A stretch of 64,000 nucleotides of DNA from Archilochus colubris. Lineage: Eukaryota > Chordata > Aves > Apodiformes > Trochilidae. A program made the translations under genes and the position numbers. The notes under the pieces were generated by a model, which saw nothing but the letters and a program-made list of their open reading frames with translations, searched no databases and was not told where the DNA came from. The stretch lies in contig CM041090.1 of NCBI GenBank assembly GCA_023079485.1, positions 35,614,874-35,678,873 on the forward strand. The letters run 5' to 3'. Positions within the stretch are counted from its first letter, which is position 1; the number at the start of each line of letters is the position of its first letter. Positions 11,327 to 22,089 of the stretch are shown piece by piece.

Positions 11327-14300
11327 GAGTTGTAAGCTAAGCCAGTCCTCAGCTCTGTTTTGTGGCACTTTTATTTATTTTTAAGTCTCAGAATGGATTT
11401 TCCTCAGTGTCTTTATGTACTGAGTTTTACTGTACTGGTTCCACCATCAGACTTGGTAAACAAGGATGTGCCCAAGGAAAAACAGATATGGTTAAATAGT
11501 TCTGTGTTGCCAGCCAAAATCTGGTTAGGTTAGTATGGGCTTCTAGCAGCCAAAATAAAACAGTTGTGCAGGGCCAAGAATTTTGAGATAGAGAGGGCTG
11601 GAGGAATTCTAAATATGCTACAGAAGTGGATGCAACAGGACTTGGCAAAATCCTTGATCTAGTTAGAGAAACAACGTGTCTTGCTAGCCAAACAACAGGG
11701 TGGTGTTGAAAGAGTGAGTGAGATGGCAAAACCCTTGGGCAGAGACAACAGAGGATATCCAGGAAGGAGTGTTTGAGACCTGGGTCTGGATGGAGATGAA
11801 AAGTTAGCTTTAATGAAATACACATTTGCTCAGATTTTTGGTTCACTGTAAATATAAATTCCTGGCCTAAAGTTCTTCTTTAGTGTGATCAAGGGATCTG
11901 TAGTGACCAAATAATCCAAAGAGATCCAACAAAAACATGGCATGCTTGAGATATGCATAGGTAAATGTAAGTGCACCTCCATCCATACTTACATATATGT
12001 GTGTTAAATGGGGATGGTTCCAACATAATAGTTTAAATAATGGAGAAAAATACTTAATACTAGCATAGTACTAGGTAATTACAGTGAAGAATCTCATTTA
12101 CTAGTGCTTAACTTTAGTTCTGTATTGACCCATTTATTTTTAGGTTTCCTTGTTTTCCTTCCTTATTTGAGGGATAATTGCAGTCACCATAGCTGCTTCA
12201 CTAATAGAAAAAAATTTGTCTGGGGAACCTGCTGTAGAGAAGCTTAACATATAAATGCTTGTGCGTGTTTGGCAAGAGAATTAGCAAAGTGATGTGGATA
12301 TTTTTATAGTCCCCAGTTACACACTAATGTGTATTGATTGAGAGGAAAGCAGCACACATACCAATTTCTCAGCATGAAAGAAAAATACACTTCAGCAAAC
12401 ATGGCATTTTCACTGCATGCTTTTCTTTGGTTGTAGCACCAACTTCAATATAAAAGGCAGGTACTTTCAGTTAATTAAAATTACACATTTTATCCAGGAA
12501 CACATCAAGAGATAGGCGTGTAAAAGGCTGAGATTTTATCTCACTCAAAGAGAACATGGGTTTGGTTGACTCTCACTCTTTGAATTTGTGTTTGTGGCTT
12601 ATTACCATTGTAATCAACAAAATACAAATCTCCTGAGCTCTTGCTTGAACCCAGCAGCTCTGAGGGTGCATTTTACAGCAGGACCCCTCCATCCAAGCCC
12701 CTAGACTACTCAGGGCCTTTTTTCTTCCTGCACTGGAGTTGTCAGAGCTCGCAGATGGAGCATTGGGGTGAGTCAGCAGAAAATAACCCTGCATTGCTCT
12801 GCTGGCATCTGGCATCCAGAGTCTGGGTTGCTGTAGCAGAAGAGATCCACGTGTCCCTGCAGGGCCCACTGAAGGGCGGAGACAGGGCTGCTGCCAAAAT
12901 ATGCAAAGAATTGAAGTGAAGATTCTCCTAACCCTATACAACATGCGTTTTTTAAAAAATGCCTAGATCTCTCATCAAAGTAAAATGTAATTAGGCACAT
13001 TATTGCATGCCTTCTTAATTGAAGCAGCTTGTGACAGAGAAGTGTTTGGGAGGGTTTCAACCTGACAACAAAGTGCAAGGGTTGCCTGTGCTCTGCTGGC
13101 ATGGAAATGCAGCCCAGCAGATCCCCACGGAGCAGCTGAATGGCAGGGGTCAGCAGGACTGCCCCTTGTGCCCAGGGAAGTTTAGCTCAATGCTTATGCT
13201 ATGGTCATAGTAAGATGCTGTTAAAATTCCTCTGGACTGCTAGACATGGTTAAGTCCCCGTGAGCAGTAGTGAACATTTTAACAAGTCCTGTAGTATTGT
13301 AAGGGACATTTTTTCTCCACAAGTATGCAGCACTGATCAATATTTTGCCTGGTCTTGCAGTTGCTTTACCAAACTCAAGCCAGTGGTGTCAACAGAAGCA
13401 GCACAGAGGTGCAGTCAGTCCAGAAATCTTTCTTCTCAGGTTATCCAGCCATGCAAGGGAGACACTAGCAAATGATTGGGAGGAACTCCTATAGATAGGG
13501 CAGTGGAGAGACCAGCAATGTAGGCAGGATTCAGGCACATTTAGGGATAGATTGACACCAGGGGGGTAAAAAGATGACTTCATTCTTCTGGTCTGTTGGC
13601 TCTGCACTGCCGTGGCCTGAGGATTTATATCCCAGGGGACTTCTCACCCAAACAGTGTAAGACAAGTGTAGCTATAAAGATTTATTGTAATGCAGTGAAT
13701 TGAGAAGAGCTGTTGCCTGACATTCAATAGTTAAGTAATGAAGTATTGGACACTGGAGTAATAAAAACTTACTTGCTTTGATCTTGTATTTAAAAAATGA
13801 TTAAAGTATAGAATTACATGTGCTGACATTAGACCTCCACCCACAGAGAGATTTAAAATTGTTGGAGGAAAAAGGAAAGTTGAAAGACAGCTTAAATATA
13901 ATGATTCAGAAATTGAGCTTCTTTGTTATTTCAAAGATGGTCAGAGAAAAAGGGTTTTTCATACCCTATTTGTTCTACTAGGTCCAAGAACCCCATCCCA
14001 AAACATTTCCTCTTCCATACAACCAAAAAGCTGAGGATTGCTAAGAAGACGTAGCATATCTGAGAGCTGCATTTCCATATTTCCATATTTGAACTGTACT
14101 GTGAGAATTTACAGCCCTGAGGATTCCCTCTTCCCCTCTTGGTACCTCCTCACTACTCGTGGTGACCCCTGCCCTTCCTTCTGCTTGAGAACTGCGAATA
14201 CAGAAGACAGGAGTATTCAGTAATATACTTTGCAGGGATGAAAGGCTTTCTACTTTAATTGTATGCATATTGTCATCTCCCAGGCACATGAAATTACCTT

Positions 14301-16744
14301 GTGGAATTGCAATTATGAACTTATTACTGGTTTATCTAATTGTTAAAGAATACAGAGATGTGTTGAGTTGGGTTTCTGGCTCCCACCATGTGAAGTGCTC
14401 CAGTGGTCACACCCTTACACCCACACACAATCCTTATTTAAGTCAGTAGGAAGCCTCTGTTTTTGCATAATCATTCTAAAGCCAGTGTAGAAGACTTAGA
14501 AAAATGTATTAGCTGATGCTTGCAGGATTGTATCTGCCCAGCCAACCTTGTGAATTCTTTAGTAGCAACTGTTTTTTTTTTAACGAAATATCAGTTCTTG
14601 CAGTGTCCTTGATTAAACCAGATAATCTAGTTTCTCTGTCCAAGTACAGACCCTTAGCATTTTGTCAAACATTCTTCAATAAAAGGAAAGACTTTTATGA
14701 TAAAAAAGCTGCAGTGGCATTCCTTGGAAGTTACTCTGGAGATGAGAGTGAACATCAGTTCTAAGACAGTGAACTGTGTGTCACTAGTGCTGCATTCATT
14801 GCTATAGTCCTGAAGATACTGATCTTCATGCAGTCTGGCTGATGTTAATGTTGCTGTCCTTTGAGAATAAAGACCTAGGAAACACACACCGTGTCATCCC
14901 TGAGACACGAGTTTAATGAGGACAAGAAGTCTTTAAGACAGCTTTCTGGAGTCTTTACACAGGAATCAACATTTTTGCATTTGAAATTACTCTCCTGTTG
15001 GCAATGCCCTGGTATTCTTCTTCTGCATTCTTTAGAGATATTCATGACTTTAGCACACACTTGAGAAAACATGTTCATTTAGGGATCACTAGAATTTTTG
15101 TAGCTCAGTTTTGATATACGTTGCCCCTCTCAGGATCACAATTTAAACACTGAGTCTGGCTGCTGGGATGGACAAGGAGCTCATCTTGACCTTCCAGCCA
15201 GCAGGAATACACTTGACATTTGACTTAATCCCAGACTGCTGAAGGACAGGATCCTGAGGGACCTGCATTGTCTTTTGGGAAAGCCCCACTTAACTTCCCC
15301 ATATGGACAAGGGGAACTTCCAGCCATGTGGAGTTTACCCTGTGGTGTTTCCTGGAATGATCATTCCTGACCATTTGCAAATCATACTGAGATCCACAGC
15401 ACGAAGCCACTTCAGAAGAAAAAAAAAAACAGAAAACGTTCAACTTTCAGGTTCGTCTGTCTGAAGTTTTGTTTCCTGGGCAATTTTGAATTTTCATTCT
15501 TCCAAGAGATGGAAAGTGCTCCCAGAGACAAAAACCTGCCATTATGAGACAGGGTTTGCCTCTTGGAAGTGCAGGTGCAGTCTCCAGTGTCTGAGTCCAT
15601 CTTGGAGCATTAGTCCTTGTGTACCTTGAGGGACAGGTTTAGGATATTGCTTAACCTTAAGTTAAACAGTGATTGGAAGCAAGAGCATAAATGCTCAATG
15701 TAATATGGGATGTAGTAGAAGTGCATAACACATGGATGATGTTTAAATGGGGAAAAAAAGTGACAGTTCCACAGAAAAACATGGCAAAGCAGATCTCCAT
15801 ATCTCAGCCAGCTTCATCTGCACTGGCAAATGCTATCCGTCTGTAAGGATACGCATTGGAAAATGGGTGTGCTCAGGCAGAGCTGTAAAAGAGAGGGGCT
15901 AAGGTTTCACTTGGGTTTTTACCACAACACAGTGGAAATGGACATGTTTTAAATGGTCAGAACCTCTATGGCAAATGCAAATAAATAATGCTTTCAAGTT
16001 TAAATAGCAAAGAACATCTTGAAGCTTATATCTATATAAATAAGCCTTCTAGCTAATAGTAAATGACTATTTATAATTGCCTGTTGGGATGCCTGACATC
16101 AGATGGTTGTACTAGTAACATGAGAATGGTATCTGACAGGTTGGGAAAAACACATGGCAGGAGATGGGAATATTGATTTGTAGGCAAAATTTGGAAGGAG
16201 GGGGAGGGAGAGAACAGCCAAGAATGTGCTTTACTTTTTAAGAAAGTGACATTCCTACCACCAAAACAAAAACCTGAGAAAGAAAGCACATTCCAAAATG
16301 ATATCATCACATTCCTTCTATACGGACAAACATGCAGCACCATAGCTGCTGTTTCCTGTGTTTGTGATTTCCCTCAAAGAGTGTTTCAGTGAGAGATGTT
16401 TTCAAATAGGAAGAGAAATTCAGTTTCAATGTCCTTAGAAGCCTCTTGGCAAAATCATACCTTCTCTCTGAGGCCAAGGCTGGTTTAAATAACAATGTCT
16501 GTGTTGGATAATACACCAGCTTGTAAACTTGTGATGTAGGTAGAAATTAGGTTTTCCTGTCTTCAGTGACACGTAGTGGAGAATATCCATACATTCTGAG
16601 CACCTGTTCTGATTTCTGTTGGATGTGTTAGGCTGAAATGTAGAGCCAATTTATATTTGTATCACAGTGAAACACAGTCTGCAACATTTCTTGGTTTCCA
16701 GGTGTATGTGGCCTTAAGAGGATTTGTGTTCAGGTGACTCACTG
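11327..16744. other. 5.4 kb of unique sequence, nothing recognised
   Basis: Read on both strands. No CR1 tail, LTR-like TATA/AATAAA pairing or array was seen. Frames reach about 139 codons (minus strand around 11427-11846) but have no recognisable domain. Short T- or A-runs occur near 14571 and 15420. A GC-richer patch lies at 12.65-13.17 kb without CpG enrichment. Confidence 0.5.
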
Positions 16745-16992
16745 AGTGTAGCAAACCACAGTCAGTACCTGACCAGGGATGTGGTAATTCTCCATCTTTG
16801 GGAAACTGGAGCAAGCCATAGTTTCTAAGCTGCTAAGAACCACAAATTGAGACCACAGGGTTGTGGAGGAACTTCTGCATGAATTTCTCTGCCCTGGGTT
16901 ACAGAAAAGGTCAGACTATCAGATCACGAGATCATGACAGCCTCTCTGGCCTTAAAACCTGTATGATTACAAATCTGTGAATTGCAGTCATT
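16745..16992 (+). mobile_element. Ancient CR1 LINE 3' fragment, plus strand
   Basis: The right end, around 16905-16992, reads as a degraded form of the CR1 3' end whose tail carries 'ggtcagactagatgatca...cttctggccttaaaatctatga'. Here GGTCAGACTATCAGATCA is followed by CTCTCTGGCCTTAAAACC and a decayed TATGATT tail. Upstream at about 16770-16800 the segment ACCAGGGATGTGGTAATTCTCC matches the 'accaagg-tgtggtggattctcc' segment of the same element type. No frame survives. Divergence is much higher than in the CR1 just downstream, so this is an old insertion. The left edge is uncertain. Confidence 0.65.
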
Positions 16993-17109
16993 GCACAGAT
17001 TGATTCTTCTATTGCTAGAGAAGGCATTGAGGCCTGGGGAACTGTGAATGCACAGGCTGCCACAGCCACAAATGAACGTGGGACTTTGCCTGTGCTTTAC
17101 CAGTTAGAT

Positions 17110-17295
17110 GTGGAGAAAGGGAAGAGGAGGTGGATGCCTCATCCCTGGAAGTGTTCAAGGCCAGGTTGGATGGGGCTTTGGGCAACCTGGTCTAGTGGGA
17201 GGTGTCCCTACCCATGGCAGGGGGTTGGAACTAGATGTCTCTTCCAACCAAATGTCTCTTGCAACCCAAACCGTTCCCATATTCTATGATGATGG
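17110..17295 (+). mobile_element. CR1 LINE 3' fragment, plus strand
   Basis: Typical avian CR1 3' end. GGTGGATGCCTCATCCCTGG is followed by AAGTGTTCAAGGCCAGGTTG, then GGTCTAGTGGGAGGTGTCCC, and it ends in ACCGTTCCCATATTCTATGA. Only about 185 bp remains (5'-truncated). Near the 3' end an imperfect 18-bp duplication (ATGTCTCTTCCAACC at about 17234 and ATGTCTCTTGCAACC at about 17252) is inserted in the usual 'ccttccaacccaa' segment. It lies about 120 bp downstream of an older CR1 in the same orientation but has a different tail, so they are separate insertions. Non-functional. Confidence 0.9.
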
Positions 17296-17756
17296 AATTC
17301 AGGTTCACATGGAAATATTTTACAGGCTAGCAAATGTATCTTACAATAGCAACACAGGCAGAGTCTCTCTGTAACTGCAAGGCAGGTGACTTTCTCTGTG
17401 CTGAATTCTGTCCTGGTATAACTCAATGATTTTCCATAAAGTACCCCCTAGTGTGACTGAAGGGAGAACAAATTCAGACTTAATGAATAAAGAAAAACCT
17501 GACATTTCTATGCTTTTTCAGAGAATAGACTGAAAACCCATGGGTCTATGTATGTTATTCACAGTGTGTGCTATTCTGAATTCTGTTGCTATGAACAATA
17601 GAGTGTTAATCAGAAACCCTGAATTTTATCGACTAAGTAATGAACTCCTGGGACATTTCCTTAGCTATTTCCCCATCTTCCTACTTTCTACCATTAGCAT
17701 CCTAAAATCAACATTCAGACACTACAACTCACCTCTTGCATGATTTCTGATGAATT
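17296..17756. other. Unique sequence between CR1 and the TTTCC array
   Basis: Nothing recognised. The sequence enters the array directly after a T5 run, without a retroposon-like boundary. Confidence 0.5.
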
Positions 17757-18061
17757 TTTCCTTTCCTTTCCTTTCCTTTCCTTTCCTTTCCTTTCCTTTC
17801 CTTTCCTTTCCTTTCCTTTCCTTTCCTTTCCTTTCCTTTCCTTTCCTTTCCTTTCCTTTCCTTTCCTTTCCTTTCCTTTCCTTTCCTTTCCTTTCCTTTC
17901 CTTTCCCTTCCCTTCCTTTCCTTTCCCTTCCTTTCCTTTCCTTTCCTTTCCTTTCCTTTCCTTTCCTTTCCTTTCCTTTCCTTTCCTTTCCTTTCCTTTC
18001 CTTTCCTTTCCTTTCCTTTCCTTTCCTTTCCTTTCCTTTCCTTTCCTTTCCTTTCCTTTCC
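17757..18061 (+). repeat. (TTTCC)61 pentanucleotide microsatellite / satellite
   Basis: Sixty-one consecutive 5-bp units with no loss of phase over 305 bp. All but three units are TTTCC. The three variants, near 17904-17908, 17909-17913 and 17924-17928, are TTCCC, the same T-to-C change in the same register. The top strand is pure pyrimidine and the bottom strand pure purine (AAAGG/AAGGG class), a sequence type able to form triplex (H-DNA). The unit contains no stop codon in any frame of either strand. Long apparent frames therefore appear here (repeating SFPFL on plus, KERKG on minus), but they are artefacts of the repeat and not genes. The near-perfect units suggest recent expansion, and length is probably polymorphic. 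Confidence 0.98.
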
Positions 18062-18201
18062 TTCTTTCTTGCCCTTCCCATTTTTGCCATACCACATCTC
18101 TCCTACTGATTTCAAATACAAAGTCTGTAGGGACAAGGTCCCTGCCTCTGTAAGAATGAAGAGGTCTTGTTATCAGTTAGGGTTACAGTGCAAACAATTG
18201 T

Positions 18202-18247
18202 AAGAAATAATATTTCTTTTGATTAAGAAATAATATTTATTTTGAAA
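18202..18247 (+). repeat. 23-bp imperfect tandem duplication, two copies
   Basis: AAGAAATAATATTTCTTTTG begins at 18202 and recurs as AAGAAATAATATTTATTTTG at 18225, with a period of 23 bp and very few differences. It lies 140 bp from the TTTCC array but is unrelated in sequence. Simple local duplication. Confidence 0.8.
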
Positions 18248-20248
18248 AGGACAGACATTTAGCCAATCCTTGACTCAGGCCAATAGCTCGATCCTCATAA
18301 CAAAGATGTCCGTTTTGCACAAGTGACACCAAATTATGGCATCTTCATTCACACCAGGTTCATTGTAAAATCTCACTTGGGTTCAAGTGAACTTTTTTCA
18401 ATGAGGAGATGCCTGCGCCAGCAGAAAACTGATGATCCAGCTGACAGAATTTCCATGACAAAACCGTGTCTCTTGCAGCCTTTTCCAAACCATTCCCCTT
18501 ACTGATTGCAATTTCACTGCAAATCCTGTTCTGCTTTTATTCAGTGGATGATCCTCCTCTGTGCTGCTGCCCCCAGACTGACAGCTGCTCCTGTCCTTGG
18601 AGCACTGAGGGGAACTTGGGACTGGCTTGTAACTCTTTCTCTTCTCAAAGCAAATGGCAAGGTTATATGGCAGTTGCATGTTTCCTGTTATCCTTTTGTT
18701 CAAAGAAATAGGACTTGCACCTGACTGAGTCTGCAGAGGCATTCAATTGAACAAAGACATTTTATTTTAACAACTGTTTAATGAAGAGGAAACCAATAGA
18801 CAATCTTCTTTTCCTCCAGGCAAGGAAAGCATTGACAATTACTATATTTAGTTGTGAACTTTGCAGCCTGCAAAAGGATTAATCCAACTTATCAGGAAAT
18901 GAATTCCCTGTAATTTCTAACAATATGAACTCCAGGGAATGTGGGCAGCTCTCACTGCACTGGAAACCCCTGTTCCTAAAAGTTTGTGTGTTAAGAAAGA
19001 AAAAAAAGAAATAAAAAGAAAAAGGAAGAACAAAAATTTAAAAATTAAAATGCGGAAAAAAGGGATCTTTAAGCAAGCAAATCGTCCACCTATGTCTTAA
19101 TTTGGGATACACTTGCTGAGACAGGAAGGCAAGGTAGCTTTTTGCTCTTGTACCTCTCAGTGCTGAGATAGCCTGGGGCTGTGATTGCTGAACTGGACTG
19201 GATGCAGGACTGTGCATGAGGAATGTCATGTTCACTGCAGCTCCATCTCCAGGAGTCTGTGTTGACCTCAGTGATGCCAGACAGCCCTCCTGAACTGCAG
19301 GACTTTGATGTATGTACTGCTGCTGCTGATTCAAAAGGCACTTCAGAAGACAACTGGTTCCTCATATCCCAAAACAAATTTTCAAGACTGGGTAGCATAG
19401 CTGTAAACTGAACTAATTAAAGGTAATTTTTTTTTTTTATGTGACAGGAAAATGCTGATAACATCAAACCCTAATGGAGAGAGATGGTAGAATTTCCCTG
19501 AGCTACATGCTTTGCAGCTGAGAAAGCAAAGCGTGGCAGATGGAGGAAGATGGAACTGATTTCCAATTTTGCCTTCTATTAATGTTTTATGATTTTAAAT
19601 TTAGCTGAGTAGTTCACTTTTCTTTGATCTTCGTGGACTCCTGTTTCCTTTCTGTAGCCTGCTAAAAGAAATTCTGTAAAAAATGCTGACATATGCACAC
19701 ATCAGAAGACTCTCCTGTCCAAAAGAACATGAGAGTCCCAGTACAAATTCCACAGCAACTGCCCTTCCTACCTGATGAGCCTCAACACCCTCACTCTGTC
19801 AAAACTTCCTCTGAGAAGTGGCTGAGGTCCATTCTGGCTGGGTCTGGCTTTTTAGGTACAGATGGGTAAGAGAGCAGAGGACACAAGTTGTTCCTCCTCT
19901 TAAACTGGCTGAGCAATTAGGCTCTTGGCAGAGAAAAGGTGAGAGATGTAGCATGAGTCCTTTCCTCCCAGCTCTGCGTGGGCTTCAGCTGTAAGATTTT
20001 ATCCAGTTTGTTCTTATGGCAAGTGAGGAGTGCTCTGGCATCAGGCCATCGAGGTGTAGTGATGGCATCCTGGGATATCTCTTTAGAGAAATGCAGGAGA
20101 GTAAAATAGATATCCACCCACCTTGGGCACGAGGGACCATCTCTGAGATGAGAGATGGATGCTGATTCATTTCACCCCAAAAAGGGACACTGAGTGCACA
20201 GCATGAACTGCCTTCTGCTTCTATTTTAGTTGATTATAATTTAAAATA
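18248..20248. other. Unique sequence with an A-rich tract
   Basis: An A/G-rich tract lies at about 18995-19055 and a T-run at about 19425-19439. No repeat tail or recognised coding segment elsewhere. Confidence 0.5.
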
Positions 20249-20815
20249 TAGAATCATAGAATGGTTTGGGTAGGAAGGGATCTTAAAGATCATCAAGATC
20301 CAGCCTTCCTGCATGGTTCTGGACTCTCCCACTAGACCAGGTTGAAGAAGGCTTCATCCAACCTCACCTAAAACATTTCCAGGGAAGGGACATCAACTAC
20401 CTGCATGGGCAACCTGTTCCAGTACCTTACTACACTTATGGTGAACTTTTTTCCTAATATGTAGCCTAAATCTACCCTCTTTCAGTTTTAAACCACTACC
20501 CCTTGTCCTGTCACTACCCTCTTTGGTGAAAAGCCCCTCCTCAGCTTTCCTGTAGCCCCTTCATGTACTGGAAGGTCACTGCGAGGTCTCCCCAGAGCCT
20601 TCACTTCTCCAGGCTGAACAACCCCAACTCTCTCAGACTGTCTTCAAAGCAGAGGTGCTCCAGCCCTCTGATCATCTTTGTAGCCCTTCTCAGGACTCTG
20701 TCCAACACATCTTTATCTTTCCTGTGCTGAGGACTCCAGAGCAGTATTCCAGGTGGAGTTTCAGAGGAGTAGAGTAAAGGGGCAGAATCACCTTCCTCAC
20801 CCTGCTTGCTATACT
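20249..20815 (-). mobile_element. CR1 LINE fragment, 5'-truncated, minus strand
   Basis: The left edge is an almost intact complement of the avian CR1 3' end: TAGAATCATAGAATGGTTTG, then GGAAGGGATCTTAAAGATCA. The body contains, in complement, the usual CR1 landmarks: CCCACTAGACCAGG at about 20329, TTTTAAACCACTACCCCTTG at about 20487, TTCTCCAGGCTGAACAACCC at about 20607, and AGAGGTGCTCCAGCCCTCTG at about 20651. It continues through GGACTCCAGAGCAGTATTCC near 20729. About 565 bp is present, so it extends further 5' into ORF2 than the copy at 4.7 kb. Frameshifts and stops destroy the frame. The right edge is approximate. Confidence 0.93.
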
Positions 20816-22010
20816 TACATATGACACATATATCACATAGAGAGCTGGCTGGGACTCAGAACCTCAGATTTGGGCAGATAAAATTGAGCAAAAAGCACAC
20901 GGCTCAAAGTTCAAGATGGGAACAATAGGTGATTCCTCCCAAGGCACATTTTGACCTCTGCCTGGTGTAGTGTCAGTTTCTCAGGGTTAACCCCTGGGAG
21001 AATCCCCATCTCTTCCACACTAGGGAGGTTGAGGAGCCATTGGGTGAAGACTTACTATGTGCTTAGAAATTAATTGGGGTTTTGATCATATGGCCATGAA
21101 TCTAGAGCAGCTCTTCCAAAACCAACAAGAGTTGCTGACACTCAGAAATCAGTGAATGAAACACTTTGGATTCGGGAGCTTCAATTTGCTGCTCCAAAAA
21201 CGAAATCCCATGTGTCAACTGAAAGCAAGCAGAAAGAGACCAAAAATATAAGTCTGATTCTGTAACGAATCAGTAAGAAAAACATAGCGGGGAGGGAATT
21301 TTGCTCAGCAGGGTCTCCTTGGCAGGAAGGGAATCTTTATTTGAAGAAACACAAGTTCATTGTGTCGATTGTAGCAATTTTTCTTATCTTGTGCTGCTAC
21401 ACAAAGTGAAAAGAGGCGTCTGCAAGGAGGTCTAATATGCTGGTGCTAGTTTAGGTGTGCCTGGGTGTAAAAATACAATCATTTTAGAGCTGGGGTAAAG
21501 GACTGCTGGCGATTTAGTGCTGCATATCTCTGGGTCTCAGTCTGCTGGGACCGGCTTCCTGCCACCATTATGTATCAGCAGGAAATTACACTTTTATGAG
21601 TGATTTACCTTTAAACAAACACTACTACACAAACAATATGGTATTGAATTTGGTCGTTTGCCTTTTAAGTATTACAGTGAAAGATTGTAACAGCTGCCTA
21701 AGCTGATAACTACTACCTAGGATAAAAATATTGTTGACTGAGTTATTAGTTGATTGTGTAACTAAATCTAGATGCATCTCTTTTAACTGTGTGACATTTA
21801 CTGTTTCTTTAAACAATATAGTTCCTTGAAACATGCATGTAAGTAGTTCCTGGGGTGGGAAATTTATGAGCAAAGGGGCAAAGGGTTTTTTTGAGGATCA
21901 GATCATATTTTTAATGTAAATTTTTGTATTTTTGTTTTTATTTGTTTTCCTTAGCTAATTCCTGGAGGGAATAGTCTCCTAGAAGTGAATTTCCAGGTGG
22001 CTAAGTTCAG
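20816..22010. other. Unique sequence, nothing recognised
   Basis: No repeats or frames recognised. The segment around 21560-21840 is AT-rich and rich in short TTAAC/ATTA-like words, as many conserved noncoding elements are, but nothing here proves conservation. Confidence 0.45.
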
Positions 22011-22089
22011 CAGAAGTGCCACAGCTTGTGTCAAAAGGTGACTAAAATGCAGAAGAACCACAACTTGTGTCTAAAGGTGACTAAAATGC
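22011..22089 (+). repeat. 39-bp imperfect tandem duplication, two copies
   Basis: The segment beginning CAGAAGTGCCACAGCTTGTG at 22011 recurs at 22050 as CAGAAGAACCACAACTTGTG. Both copies continue through AAAGGTGACTAAAATGCA. The period is 39 bp with roughly 10% difference. It is not part of any recognised mobile element. Confidence 0.9.

Noticed and set aside
13084..13100. Second CTCF-like motif (TGTGCTCTGCTGGC)
   Set aside because: At least two core mismatches and no CpG enrichment or other support.
17715..18153. Five overlapping frames of about 120-137 codons on both strands
   Set aside because: They arise because a stop-free 5-bp repeat is open in every frame. The products are pure periodic SFPFL or KERKG.
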